From NCBI GenBank assembly GCA_946540005.1, contig CAMNHY010000001.1, positions 94,036 through 158,035 of the forward strand: a stretch of DNA of 64,000 bases, read 5' to 3'. The notes beneath the pieces were generated by a model. It worked only from the letters and a program-made list of their open reading frames with translations, was not told the origin of the DNA and did no database searches. Within the stretch, counting starts at the first letter, position 1. Each line of letters starts with the position of its first letter. Shown piece by piece: positions 8,552-17,623 of this stretch. The stretch is from an uncultured Clostridium sp. Lineage in GTDB: Bacteria > Bacillota_I > Bacilli_A > Acholeplasmatales > Anaeroplasmataceae. The position numbers were made by a program, and so were the translations under genes.

Positions 8552-9355
8552 GTGATAAAAGTAGAAAATTTAGACTATAGTTATACACAACAAGATCATG
8601 CACTTAAAGGTGTCTCATTTAATGTAGCCGAAGGTGAATGGCTATCAATTATTGGACACAATGGAAGTGGGAAATCAACATTATCTAAATTACTTGTTGG
8701 ACTTATTAAAGCTGACAAAGGTAATATTTATATTGATGATGAATTACTTGATGAAAATAGTGTAGATAATATACGCCAAAAAATTGGTATCGTATTTCAA
8801 AATCCAGATAATCAATTTGTTGGCGTTAATGTTAAATATGATATTGCATTCGGACTTGAAAATAGACAAGTTCCAAGAGAAAAAATGTTGGAATTAATTG
8901 ATGAGTATTCAACAAAGGTAGGAATGCATGAATTTTTAGATAGACAACCAGAAAGTTTATCAGGTGGTCAGAAACAAAGAGTAGCGATAGCAGGTATATT
9001 AGCACTTGATTGTAAATATATTATTTTAGATGAAGCTACATCAATGTTAGATCCTGAAGGAGTTAAAGATATTACTAATTTAATCATTGAGTTAAAAGAA
9101 AAGTATAATAAAACTATTATTACAATTACTCATGATTTAAATTTAGCCGCATTATCAGATAGAATTATCGTAATGAAAGATGGTAATGTAATAGGAGAAG
9201 GTAAGCCTTTAGATATTTTTAAAGATGAAACAATATTAAAGAGTTCTCATCTTGATATGCCATTTAATTTAAAATTATATAAAGACATTAAGGCTGATCC
9301 AAAATTAGGTAAATGCGAAAGGTTGGTGAATGCGTTATGGAAATTAAATTCATAA
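8552..9355 (+). CDS. ecfA1: Energy-coupling factor transporter ATPase EcfA1
   Basis: 267-residue ABC ATPase of the ECF vitamin and micronutrient transporter. Walker A GHNGSGKST, Q-loop VFQNPDNQFVG, signature LSGGQKQRVAIAG, Walker B YIILDEATSMLD and switch histidine (ITHDLNLAA) are all present. The start is GTG 8552, with AAGGAG about 12 bases upstream; no better in-frame start is seen. In Bacillus the trio ecfA1-ecfA2-ecfT follows rplQ directly, as here. The substrate is set by separate S subunits, none of which is in this window. Confidence 0.94.
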   Translation: MIKVENLDYSYTQQDHALKGVSFNVAEGEWLSIIGHNGSGKSTLSKLLVGLIKADKGNIYIDDELLDENSVDNIRQKIGIVFQNPDNQFVGVNVKYDIAFGLENRQVPREKMLELIDEYSTKVGMHEFLDRQPESLSGGQKQRVAIAGILALDCKYIILDEATSMLDPEGVKDITNLIIELKEKYNKTIITITHDLNLAALSDRIIVMKDGNVIGEGKPLDIFKDETILKSSHLDMPFNLKLYKDIKADPKLGKCERLVNALWKLNS

Positions 9356-10200
9356 ACACATCTCACAATTATAAAGGTTTATCTAAACATGATATTGTTG
9401 CGGCAATCGATAATGTTAACTTAAGCATTAATGAAAAAGATGAGTTTATCGCAATCGTTGGTAAAACAGGTAGTGGTAAATCAACTTTAATCCAACACAT
9501 TAATGGCCTATTATTACCAACTAGTGGAAGTGTTGATGTTTTAGGAAATGTATTGACACCAAAAAAGAAAAAGAATCCTAAGTTGATGCCTATTCGTAAA
9601 AAAATAGGATTTGTATTTCAATTTCCAGAATATCAATTATTTGAAGAAACAGTTTTAAGAGATATTGAATTTGCACCTAAAAATTTCGGTTCTAGCCAAA
9701 AGGAAGCTAATGCGCACGCATTAGAAGCTGCAAAAATTGTTAATTTAGATCCAAAATTATTAAATAAATCACCATTTAATTTATCAGGTGGACAAATGAG
9801 AAAAGTAGCTATTGCTGGTATTTTATCATATAACCCTGATGTATTAGTCCTTGATGAACCAACTCGTGGACTTGATCCTCAAGGTAGTGACGAGGTTATG
9901 GATTTATTTTATAGAATAAACCAAAAGATGCATAAGACAGTAATCTTAATATCACACTCAATGGATAATGTATATAAATATGCATCAAGAGTTATTGTTA
10001 TGGATAATGGTAAAGTTCAATATGATGGAGATAAATATACTTTATTTAAATCAAATTTATATGAGAAATTCCATTTAGAAAAACCAGATGTATTAAAAGC
10101 TATTGATTATTTAAATAAAGAATTAAATTTAAATATAGATTATACTCCAACCTCTCTTGAGGAACTTGAAGAAAAATTAAGGGAGGTATATCATGAATAA
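9337..10200 (+). CDS. ecfA2: Energy-coupling factor transporter ATPase EcfA2
   Basis: 287 residues. Walker A GKTGSGKST, Q-loop VFQFPEYQLFEETV, signature LSGGQMRKVAIAG, Walker B VLVLDEPTRGLDP, switch ISHSMDNV. FEETV and the C-terminal extension are typical of EcfA2. The frame is open from 9313, but ATG 9337 is preferred: GGTTGGTG lies eight to nine bases upstream and homologues begin with MEI. It overlaps the end of ecfA1 by 19 bases, implying coupled translation and a fixed A1:A2 ratio. Confidence 0.94.
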   Translation: MEIKFINTSHNYKGLSKHDIVAAIDNVNLSINEKDEFIAIVGKTGSGKSTLIQHINGLLLPTSGSVDVLGNVLTPKKKKNPKLMPIRKKIGFVFQFPEYQLFEETVLRDIEFAPKNFGSSQKEANAHALEAAKIVNLDPKLLNKSPFNLSGGQMRKVAIAGILSYNPDVLVLDEPTRGLDPQGSDEVMDLFYRINQKMHKTVILISHSMDNVYKYASRVIVMDNGKVQYDGDKYTLFKSNLYEKFHLEKPDVLKAIDYLNKELNLNIDYTPTSLEELEEKLREVYHE

Positions 10201-11200
10201 TATCACAATTGGTCAATATGTACCAGGTAATTCTTGGATATATAAAGTTGATCCAAGATTGAAGATTGTACTTGCAATTTTTTGGATTGTATTATTATTT
10301 ATACTTCCATTAAATATATATGCAATGCTAGGATTTTTTGCAGTAGTGTTATTAGTAATAATTACTACAAGAATTCCATTATTGAAAATGTTAAATGGGT
10401 TAAAACCTGTTATATTTATTTCAATATTTACATTTGTATTGCAGTTAGCATTAATAGAACCTGTTCCAAATAGCATTTTATTAAAAGAATTTAATTTTAC
10501 TATTGGATTATATCCTACATTAGTAATAATTGGTTTAGTACTTATAGGATTATTATTCTCTAAAAAAGTATATAGTAAGATGCTATGGTGGATTATTATA
10601 CTATTATTATGCTTTGTGGTTCAATCTAATGAATTAGTTCAAAGATTAAATATTATGCCATATTTGAATAATTTAAAGTGGAATACATATAAGTTAAATA
10701 TTTATGATACTAATTTATTAAGAGCTACATCTATTGTAATTAGAATCATTTTAATGATTTCTATTACATCACTATTAACATTTACTACAAGATATCAAGA
10801 GATTAATCAAGGATTCACATCTTTATTATCTCCATTAAGAATATTTAAAGTTCCTGTTGGTACATTTAGTATGATGTTATCTCTATCCCTTCGTTTTATT
10901 CCAACGTTAGTTCAAGAAACTAATAAGATAATTAAAGCGCAAGCTAGTAGAGGAGTAGATTTTACAGAAGCGAATTTTAAACAAAAAATAAATCAAATTA
11001 TTTCATTGCTAGTACCTCTGTTTATTGTATCATTCAAAAAAGCTGATGATTTAGCAAACGCTATGGAAGCTAGAGGTTATATAATGGAAGGTAAGAGAAC
11101 TAATGTCGATAAATTATCATTTAAAGCTATCGATTTAGTTGCATCTATATTTACATTATGTGTATTGGCAGGTGTTATAGTTGCAAAAATATATTTATAA
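10193..11200 (+). CDS. ecfT: Energy-coupling factor transporter transmembrane protein EcfT, enlarged
   Basis: 335 residues; membrane scaffold that couples EcfA1/A2 to S subunits. The cytoplasmic coupling region is recognisable: an ARG motif (QASRGVDFTE) and a second ARG (MEARGYIMEG) after KKADDLANA. Typical EcfT is about 265 residues; this one carries roughly 70 extra residues (about positions 110-180) with two more hydrophobic segments (IIGLVLIGLLF, MLWWIIILLLCFVV). GGGAGG precedes the ATG, which overlaps ecfA2 by eight bases. Confidence 0.92.
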   Translation: MNNITIGQYVPGNSWIYKVDPRLKIVLAIFWIVLLFILPLNIYAMLGFFAVVLLVIITTRIPLLKMLNGLKPVIFISIFTFVLQLALIEPVPNSILLKEFNFTIGLYPTLVIIGLVLIGLLFSKKVYSKMLWWIIILLLCFVVQSNELVQRLNIMPYLNNLKWNTYKLNIYDTNLLRATSIVIRIILMISITSLLTFTTRYQEINQGFTSLLSPLRIFKVPVGTFSMMLSLSLRFIPTLVQETNKIIKAQASRGVDFTEANFKQKINQIISLLVPLFIVSFKKADDLANAMEARGYIMEGKRTNVDKLSFKAIDLVASIFTLCVLAGVIVAKIYL

Positions 11201-11924
11201 TGTTAAATGTATCGTCGAATATGATGGTACAAGATATGCTGGGTTTCAAATTCAGCCTAATGCTGATACAATTGAGGCTCATTTAATAGAAGTTTTATCT
11301 TTAATAACTAAAGATGAAATAAAAATATATGGCTCAGGAAGAACTGATAAAGGCGTACACGCTAAAGGTCAGGTATTTAATTTTTACACTAATAAAAAAA
11401 TACCTGCAGAAAGATTTATATACGCTATAAATAATCAACTTCCCTTAGACATAAGAATTAAAAAACTAAACTACGTGAAAATGGATTTTCACGCAAGATT
11501 TAGTGCTAAGAAAAAGGAATATAGATACTTTATTAAAACTAAAGATTTTAACGCATTTGATGTGAATTATATGGATTATCAAAAAAATCTAGATGTTAAT
11601 TTAATGAAAAATGCGTTAAAATTATTAGTAGGTACACATAACTTTAAAGGATTTTGTTCAGTAGATGTACATCCTTTAAAAGATTTTGTAAAAACAATCT
11701 TTGAAGCTGAATTAGTTGAACATAGGAATAAATTAGAATTTAGATTTCAAGGTACTGGATTTTTAAAGTATCAAATAAGAAGAATGATGGCATTAATCAT
11801 AGCCATAGGTAAACACGAGGAAGAAGAGAAGACTATTATTGATATATTAGAGAAAAAAGATCCTTTTATATTTACTAAAGTTGCAAATCCATGTGGTTTA
11901 TATTTATGGCATGTTTATTACTAG
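11181..11924 (+). CDS. truA: tRNA pseudouridine synthase A
   Basis: 247 residues; makes pseudouridine at tRNA positions 38-40. IVEYDGTRYAGFQIQP, the catalytic aspartate in YGSGRTDKGVHA, RYFIKT and GTGFLKYQIRRMMA are TruA blocks. The only in-frame start upstream of this conserved N-terminus is TTG 11181, inside the end of ecfT (20-base overlap); the ATG at 11200 is out of frame. Coupled translation from ecfT is therefore likely. The gene order ecfT-truA is that of Bacillus. Confidence 0.92.
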   Translation: MQKYIYNVKCIVEYDGTRYAGFQIQPNADTIEAHLIEVLSLITKDEIKIYGSGRTDKGVHAKGQVFNFYTNKKIPAERFIYAINNQLPLDIRIKKLNYVKMDFHARFSAKKKEYRYFIKTKDFNAFDVNYMDYQKNLDVNLMKNALKLLVGTHNFKGFCSVDVHPLKDFVKTIFEAELVEHRNKLEFRFQGTGFLKYQIRRMMALIIAIGKHEEEEKTIIDILEKKDPFIFTKVANPCGLYLWHVYY

Positions 11925-11936
11925 AGGTGTTTTTAT

Positions 11937-12557
11937 ATGAAGAAAGGTTTATTTATTACATTTGAAGGCGGAGAAGGTAGCGGAAAAACTACTATTATTA
12001 ATAGATTAGTAGAACTACTTTCTAAAGATGTAGAGGTTGTCACAAGCAGAGAACCAGGTGGAGTTCGTATTGCGGAAGAAATTAGAAATATAATATTAGA
12101 TCCAAATAATACAGAGATGTGCAGTGAAACAGAAGCTTTATTATTTGCAGCAAGTCGTATGCAACATTTAAAAGAAAAGGTTATTCCTGCTCTTTTAGAT
12201 AATAAACTATTCATTTGTGATAGATATCTTGATTCATCATTAGTTTATCAAGGTTATTGCAGAGGATTAGGATTTGATAAAGTTTTGTCTTGTAATTCTT
12301 TTGCTCTAGATTATTTACCTGATTTAACATTTTTTATCGATGTAACACCTGAAGTAGGACTTAAGAGATTAAAAGATAGAAGTGGAAAAATTGATAGACT
12401 AGATAAAGAAACAATTTCTTTCCATCAAAAAGTATATGATGGATATGTCTTACTTGCTAAAAAATATCCTGAACGTATCGTAAGAGTAGATGGAAATAGA
12501 AATGTTGAAGAAATAGTTAAAGACATTTATAATAAAGTTATGCCATTAATTAAATAG
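11937..12557 (+). CDS. tmk: Thymidylate kinase
   Basis: 206 residues; phosphorylates dTMP to dTDP. P-loop FEGGEGSGKTT, the DRY motif in FICDRYLDSSLVYQG, and REPGG are typical. AGAGGTG lies before the ATG and the gap to truA is 12 bases. In B. subtilis tmk heads the tmk-yaaQ-yaaR-holB-yaaT-yabA-yabB series; here yaaQ, yaaR and yabA are missing but the rest of the order is kept. Confidence 0.96.
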   Translation: MKKGLFITFEGGEGSGKTTIINRLVELLSKDVEVVTSREPGGVRIAEEIRNIILDPNNTEMCSETEALLFAASRMQHLKEKVIPALLDNKLFICDRYLDSSLVYQGYCRGLGFDKVLSCNSFALDYLPDLTFFIDVTPEVGLKRLKDRSGKIDRLDKETISFHQKVYDGYVLLAKKYPERIVRVDGNRNVEEIVKDIYNKVMPLIK

Positions 12558-12567
12558 TGGAGGCATT

Positions 12568-13524
12568 ATGAATTTAGATTTACTTGATAATCAAAAGAAT
12601 ATAATAGATTTTTTAAATAATGCTAAGTCTAAAGATAGACTTGCACATGCTTATATTTTTGAAGGAAAAAAGGGAGTAGGTAAGAATGAACTTGCTCATT
12701 ATTTTGCATGCATGTTATATTCAAATGGTGAAGTAAATTTTAATGATAATATATCTAGACTTATATTAGAAGATCAATTTTTAAATTTATTTGTAATATA
12801 TCCTGATGGTAAATTTATAAAAAAGGAACAAATCACATCACTACAAGAAGAGTTCTCTAAGACAAGTCAATTAGAAGGACCAAGAATTTATATTATAAAC
12901 GATGCTGATAAGATGAATACACAAAGTCAAAATAGTTTGTTAAAATTTATAGAAGAACCACCAGCTAATGTATATGGTATATTATGTAGTACTAATGCTA
13001 ATCAAATTTTGCCTACAATATTATCACGTTGTCAAAAGATAAGACTTAAAGAATTAGATAATAATATTGTAAGAAAAATATTAATAAAAAAAGGTGTTAA
13101 TAAAGAAATTGCAACTTTATTATCATTTATTACAAATGATATTGAAGATGGTTATAATTTATCACTTGATAGTAATATATTAAAAATGTTTGAATTATTT
13201 AAGAACTACTTTAAAATTAAAAATGATAAAGATAGTAATAAAAATTTCTTAGAAATAAATAAATTTTTATCTGATAATAACATTTTAAAATATTATGTTT
13301 CATTATTAATAATTTTATATGAAGATTTAATTTATTTGTATAAAGGAAATCTTTCAATCAAATTAGAAATATATGCTGATAAAATTGAAAAATTAAAAGA
13401 AAAGATTACAGAGGAAAAGGCTATATCAAGTATTGAATATCTATATAAGATAAGTAATATGCTTGATAATAGTAATGTTAGTGTTAAAAATGTCATTACT
13501 AATCTTACCTTTAATCTATTATAG
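12568..13524 (+). CDS. holB: DNA polymerase III subunit delta prime
   Basis: 318 residues. AAA+ clamp-loader fold: HAYIFEGKKGVGKNELAH (modified P-loop), IYIINDADKMNTQSQNSLLK (Walker B region), LKFIEEPPANVYGIL and the SRC motif (TILSRCQKI). Delta prime is usually ATPase-inactive. The zinc-binding cysteine quartet found in E. coli is not present. It follows tmk by ten bases and is followed by ricT, as in Bacillus. The C-terminal half is AT-rich and poorly conserved. Confidence 0.9.
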   Translation: MNLDLLDNQKNIIDFLNNAKSKDRLAHAYIFEGKKGVGKNELAHYFACMLYSNGEVNFNDNISRLILEDQFLNLFVIYPDGKFIKKEQITSLQEEFSKTSQLEGPRIYIINDADKMNTQSQNSLLKFIEEPPANVYGILCSTNANQILPTILSRCQKIRLKELDNNIVRKILIKKGVNKEIATLLSFITNDIEDGYNLSLDSNILKMFELFKNYFKIKNDKDSNKNFLEINKFLSDNNILKYYVSLLIILYEDLIYLYKGNLSIKLEIYADKIEKLKEKITEEKAISSIEYLYKISNMLDNSNVSVKNVITNLTFNLL

Positions 13525-13533
13525 AGGTGTGTT

Positions 13534-14391
13534 ATGCAAGCTATTAGAGTGCAATTTAAAGAAACTGGTAAGAGATATTATTTCTCACCTGGAAAACTTA
13601 ATATTTCTGATAAAGATAAGGTTATTGTATCTACTATAAGAGGAGTAGAACTTGGTATAGTTAACGGAAGTCCTGTTGAAATCAATGAAAAAGATTTAGA
13701 GACTGAGTTAAAAGAAATAATTAGAAAAGCTACTGATAAAGATATTGAAAATTATGAAAGAAATAAAGCTTTAGCTCCTGAAATTGTTAAGACTACTAAG
13801 CAATATGCAATGCGTCTTGGTCTTGATATGAAGGTATTACAAGCAGAATATACTTTAGATAAGACTAAACTAATTATTTATTTTGAATCAGATTCAAGAA
13901 TTGATTTTAGAGAATTAGTTAGAAATTTAGCAGAGTGTTACCATACAAGAATTGAATTAAGACAGGTTGGTTCACGTGATGGCGCTAAAGAAATTGGAGG
14001 AATTGGTCCTTGTGGACTTGTAGTATGTTGTAAGACATTCTTAACTGAATTCCAAAATGTTTCTATCAAGATGGCTAAAAATCAAGCATTATCTTTAAAT
14101 CCTACTAAAATAAGTGGTGTTTGTGGTAAGCTTTTATGTTGTATAAATTATGAAAATGATTTTTATACAGAATTAAGAAAAACAGCACCTGATATTTCAG
14201 ATATTGTTGCAACTGAAAAAGGTAATGCGAAAGTTTTAAGTGTAGACGTATTAAATAAAACATGTAAGATTAAATACTTAGATGATGATTCTTTTGCATA
14301 CCCTAAATTTGAAGAAGTTAAGATTGTAAAGAGAAAAAGATATCACGAAGAAGATAATAAAACTGATAATTTATTAAAAGGATTAGAATAA
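13534..14391 (+). CDS. ricT: PSP1-domain protein RicT (YaaT-like)
   Basis: 285 residues with the cysteine-rich PSP1 core: GIGPCGLVVCCKTFL and SGVCGKLLCCINYE, containing the pairs that in B. subtilis RicT help hold Fe-S clusters in the RicAFT (Y) complex. That complex assists RNase Y and mRNA maturation, and affects sporulation and biofilm phosphorelays. RicA and RicF (YmcA, YlbF) are not in the window. The stop codon overlaps the next ATG by one base (TAATG). Confidence 0.92.
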   Translation: MQAIRVQFKETGKRYYFSPGKLNISDKDKVIVSTIRGVELGIVNGSPVEINEKDLETELKEIIRKATDKDIENYERNKALAPEIVKTTKQYAMRLGLDMKVLQAEYTLDKTKLIIYFESDSRIDFRELVRNLAECYHTRIELRQVGSRDGAKEIGGIGPCGLVVCCKTFLTEFQNVSIKMAKNQALSLNPTKISGVCGKLLCCINYENDFYTELRKTAPDISDIVATEKGNAKVLSVDVLNKTCKIKYLDDDSFAYPKFEEVKIVKRKRYHEEDNKTDNLLKGLE

Positions 14392-15128
14392 TGGAAGAAA
14401 TCCATGAATTATTAGGTATTCCTAAAATTAAAATTTATCAAAATGATGAATTAAATTCCTTTAGTGTAGATTCAATGATTTTAGGCTCTTTTGCAACTAT
14501 AAAAAAATCAACAAAACGTATTTTAGATTTGGGAACAGGTAATGCGCCAATACCTCTTTATTTAACACTTAGAACTGATGCGAAAATATTTGGTGTTGAA
14601 ATTCAACAAGAATTATACAAATTAGCAGTAAAAAGTGTTAAAATAAATATGAAGGAAGAACAAATTAATTTAATTTGTGATGACTTAAAGAATATCTCTA
14701 ATCATTTTGATCTACATTCATTTGATTTAGTAGTATCAAATCCTCCATTTTTTAAAGCTAATGAAGATAGCCATATTAATCCTAATGAAGTTAAAGCTAT
14801 CGCTAGACATGAAATAAAAGCTAATTTAGATGATTTTATTAAATGTGCTAGTATGATGTTAAAAAATGGTGGTTTCTTATCAATTGTTCATAGACCTGAT
14901 AGACTTAGTGATATTATTTGTACAATGAGAAAGTACAAAATTGAACCAAAACGAATTAGATTCGTATATCCTGATGAATATAGTGAAAGTAATCAAGTTT
15001 TGGTTGAAGGTATTTATTGTGGCAAACTTGATGGCTTAAAAATATTAAAGCCTTTATATATTCATCCAAAAATTGATATCAACAAGGATGAAATCGTTGA
15101 TATATATAATGGGGAACAAAAGGAGTGA
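14391..15128 (+). CDS. Class I methyltransferase, YabB/TrmN6-like
   Basis: 245 residues. DLGTGNAPIPLYLTLR (SAM-binding glycine loop), GVEIQQELYKLAVKSV (ribose-binding acid) and the catalytic N6-adenine motif NPPFFK identify the YabB/TrmN6 group, thought to methylate adenine in tRNA (position 37 of tRNA-Val in E. coli). Its place after ricT is the YabB place in Bacillus. It ends with TGA at 15126-15128, which confirms that TGA is a stop in this genome. Substrate is inferred from the family. Confidence 0.88.
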   Translation: MEEIHELLGIPKIKIYQNDELNSFSVDSMILGSFATIKKSTKRILDLGTGNAPIPLYLTLRTDAKIFGVEIQQELYKLAVKSVKINMKEEQINLICDDLKNISNHFDLHSFDLVVSNPPFFKANEDSHINPNEVKAIARHEIKANLDDFIKCASMMLKNGGFLSIVHRPDRLSDIICTMRKYKIEPKRIRFVYPDEYSESNQVLVEGIYCGKLDGLKILKPLYIHPKIDINKDEIVDIYNGEQKE

Positions 15129-15133
15129 GGATT

Positions 15134-15544
15134 ATGTTCTTAAGCTTATTAAACAGAAAAGAAAAGTTAAAATTCTTAGATTTAGCAATCTATATGATTG
15201 ACATTGATGGAGATCCTACAGATGCTGAAAAGAGATTATTAGCTAAAATTCAAGGTGAACTTGGTAGGGATATTGTTGATGAATATACATTCTCAAAGTC
15301 AAAGACTGTAGAAGAATCTATTGAATTCTTCAAAGATAAGTCTGAGGCTGTAAAGAATATAGTATATTTTAATCTTGTTGATATATCTATGCTAGAAGAT
15401 TTATATAATACAAGTGAACATTTGTTCCTTGAAAAAATTGAAAAAGCATTCCCAATTAGCGCCTCAAAGAGAAAGCAATTGATTGGTATTGTATATGAAT
15501 TCCGTGATTTAAGAGAGAAAGCATTAAGAGAAATTAAGTACTAG
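15134..15544 (+). CDS. TerB-like small acidic protein, function unknown
   Basis: About 136 residues. LKFLDLAIYMIDIDGDPTDA followed by EKRLLAKIQGEL resembles the first helices of TerB-type (tellurite-resistance-like) all-helical domains; the match is by pattern only. Start ATG 15134 is preferred to GTG 15125 because AGGAG (15121-15125) lies eight bases upstream. It sits in the ecfA1-rsmI operon, two bases before rsmI. No catalytic motif is visible. Confidence 0.7.
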   Translation: MFLSLLNRKEKLKFLDLAIYMIDIDGDPTDAEKRLLAKIQGELGRDIVDEYTFSKSKTVEESIEFFKDKSEAVKNIVYFNLVDISMLEDLYNTSEHLFLEKIEKAFPISASKRKQLIGIVYEFRDLREKALREIKY

Positions 15545-15545
15545 T

Positions 15546-16403
15546 ATGCAAAGGATTTATTCTTATAAAAAGGATAAAGGTATATTGTACCTTGTAGCTA
15601 CACCTATAGGTAATTTACTAGACATGACTTATAGAGCTGTAGAAACACTTAAAAATGTTGATATCATATATGCAGAGGATACCAGAAATAGTGGTATCCT
15701 CCTTAATCATTTTGATATCAAAACAAAATTACTCTCATATCACGAATTCAATAAAGAACTAAAAGAAGAAGAAATTATTAACAGATTATTAAATGGTGAA
15801 AATGTAGCTATTATATCAGATGCAGGTTTACCTGTAATAAGCGATCCTGGATATGATATAGCTGTATCAGCTATTAATCATGATATACCTGTAACACCAA
15901 TTCCAGGTGCATCTGCAGGAATAAGTGCATTAATTGCAAGCGGATTAAGACCTCAACCTTTTACATTTATAGGTTTCCTAGATAGTAAAACAGTTAAAAG
16001 ATGCAAGCAATTAGAAGAATTTAAATATTATAAAGACACCTTAATTTTCCATGAAGCTCCTCATAGATTAAAAGAATTTTTAATTGATGTAAATAAAGTT
16101 CTTGGTAATAGAAGAATTGTAGTAGGAAGAGAACTTACTAAAAAATTTGAGGAATTTATTAGAGGAAATGTTGAAGAGATTATTGAGGTTGCAGATACAT
16201 TTAAAGGTGAAATGATTGTCCTTGTTGAAGGCTATGTTGAAGAAATAAATGATGCTAAAGATCCAATGAAGGAAATTGAATCTTTAATTAATTTAGGATA
16301 CAAACCAAAGGAAGCAATTAAGGAAGTAAGTTCAATGTTAAATCTAAATAAACAAGAGCTTTATAAGCAATATATTTCCCATAAAGAAAAGAAAAATGTC
16401 TAA
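15546..16403 (+). CDS. rsmI: 16S rRNA (cytidine-1402-2'-O)-methyltransferase
   Basis: 285 residues; tetrapyrrole-methylase fold. GILYLVATPIGNLLDMTYRA, YAEDTRNSG, SDAGLPVISDPGYDI, TPIPGASAGISAL and EAPHRLKEFL are the RsmI series. It methylates C1402 in the decoding centre together with RsmH. It starts one base after the previous stop and ends the operon. metG lies 4 kb away; in Bacillus metS is nearly adjacent. Confidence 0.95.
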   Translation: MQRIYSYKKDKGILYLVATPIGNLLDMTYRAVETLKNVDIIYAEDTRNSGILLNHFDIKTKLLSYHEFNKELKEEEIINRLLNGENVAIISDAGLPVISDPGYDIAVSAINHDIPVTPIPGASAGISALIASGLRPQPFTFIGFLDSKTVKRCKQLEEFKYYKDTLIFHEAPHRLKEFLIDVNKVLGNRRIVVGRELTKKFEEFIRGNVEEIIEVADTFKGEMIVLVEGYVEEINDAKDPMKEIESLINLGYKPKEAIKEVSSMLNLNKQELYKQYISHKEKKNV

Positions 16404-16408
16404 TTTTT

Positions 16409-16440
16409 GAAATTGCTTTCACATTTTGTGAAATCGCTTT
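16409..16440 (+). promoter_or_regulatory. Candidate operator: phased direct repeat with inner palindrome
   Basis: GAAATTGCTTT (16409-16419) and GAAATCGCTTT (16430-16440) repeat with a 21-base period, two turns of the helix. Between them TTTCACATTTTGTGAAA (16417-16433) is a perfect inverted repeat. The element ends 20 bases before the -35 box of the next gene. A regulator site is inferred; no T-run fits a terminator well. Confidence 0.4.
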
Positions 16441-16460
16441 TAAAAAATGAGCATTTTGGT

Positions 16461-16489
16461 TTGACAAATTAAAAACATATAGTTATAAT
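16461..16489 (+). promoter_or_regulatory. Sigma-A type promoter of the 16517 lipoprotein gene
   Basis: TTGACA (16461-16466), 17-base spacer, TATAAT (16484-16489): a full consensus. The expected start lies about 20 bases before the gene. Confidence 0.88.
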
Positions 16490-16516
16490 TTAGTTATTGG
16501 AAAGGTGTGAAATGCG

Positions 16517-17491
16517 ATGAAAAAACACGTTAGAAAGATTATGTTAATGTCTACATTAGTAGCTGGTGTTGCAACTGTTGCTTCATGTGCTAAGAATGAG
16601 ACATATATTACATATAAGCAACCAGAAGAAGCAAAATTAGTTACATTTGGTAACGCTCCACAAAAATTAGTAGAGGATAAAACATTATTAGCAAAATTAG
16701 CTGATGAAAACACAGTATATGATGAAGAAACATTAACTACTGTTGTTGATAATAAAGTTTATTACAAATTAGAAAGTGCTACTCCTTTAACAGAAATAGC
16801 TAAGTCTGATTCAGGCAATACAACTTTTGCTACTAAAGAAACTTATTATTTTGAAGTTGAACCAGTTAAATGGAGAATTTTAGCTGAAGAAGATAATAAT
16901 TATGTTTTAATGAGTGAAAAAATTATTTCTGCAGGTTCAATTTATAAAGGTGATGTTGTAGCTAATCAAGAAGCTGAAGCAAATAGTGCTAAATCATTCA
17001 CACAAAGCACTGCAAAAGGATCTCAAAATCGTATTTTAAAGGAATTAGTTGAAAATACAAAATTCTTTGATTCAACTAAGCTTACTTCATATTCAGTAAC
17101 TGAAGGTTATATTTTACAAAATAAGAAGACTGATAAATTTGGTACATATAAAGAAGAAACAAAGAATGTTACTTATTGTGCAGCATCAAAAGATGATGTT
17201 ACAAATACAGCATATGGATTCTCAAGTTCTTCTGATGCTGATTCAAATAGAATTGCATTAACTACAGATTATGCTCGTGCAGTTGGTGCTTGGACAGCAG
17301 TTAATGATCAAATTAAAGGTTATGGTGTTTATGCAACACGTACTTTAACATTCAATGCTGAGAATAACTGGTATTCAGGATTCACTTATGTTGTTGATGA
17401 ACAAGGTAGAGTTAAGCTTGATTATGCAGCAAACAAATATCTTGGTATTCGTCCTGTAATTAAAGTTGCTAAGACTAATGTTAATGCTTAA
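16517..17491 (+). CDS. Putative lipoprotein with DUF6273-like domain
   Basis: 324 residues. Signal peptide KKHVRKIMLMSTLVAGVATV ends in the lipobox VASC (cysteine 24). The mature part contains VEPVKWRILAEEDNNYVLMS, then a residue-rich middle (ILKELVENTKFF) and LGIRPVIKV near the C-terminus, the layout of DUF6273-type domains of gut Firmicutes surface proteins. Function unknown; role at the cell surface is inferred. Single-gene unit with consensus promoter and strong terminator, so probably well expressed. Confidence 0.78.
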   Translation: MKKHVRKIMLMSTLVAGVATVASCAKNETYITYKQPEEAKLVTFGNAPQKLVEDKTLLAKLADENTVYDEETLTTVVDNKVYYKLESATPLTEIAKSDSGNTTFATKETYYFEVEPVKWRILAEEDNNYVLMSEKIISAGSIYKGDVVANQEAEANSAKSFTQSTAKGSQNRILKELVENTKFFDSTKLTSYSVTEGYILQNKKTDKFGTYKEETKNVTYCAASKDDVTNTAYGFSSSSDADSNRIALTTDYARAVGAWTAVNDQIKGYGVYATRTLTFNAENNWYSGFTYVVDEQGRVKLDYAANKYLGIRPVIKVAKTNVNA

Positions 17492-17502
17492 TAACATTTC
17501 TT

Positions 17503-17534
17503 AAAGAATGGCTTTTTTCGCCATTCTTTTTTTA
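17503..17534 (+). terminator. Intrinsic terminator after the 16517 gene
   Basis: AAAGAATGGC (17503-17512) pairs perfectly with GCCATTCTTT (17520-17529), with a T-rich loop and trailing T-run. Confidence 0.93.
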
Positions 17535-17548
17535 CGTCTTTGGAAGAC

Positions 17549-17578
17549 TTGTAAAAATTAGTTTATAAATGGTATAAT
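17549..17578 (+). promoter_or_regulatory. Probable promoter of the GGDEF-EAL gene
   Basis: TTGTAA (17549-17554), 18-base spacer, TATAAT (17573-17578), about 45 bases before the coding region. Confidence 0.55.
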
Positions 17579-17623
17579 AAATTAAGCAAAAATATTTAGA
17601 AAAGAAAAAGTTGGATGGTTTTT

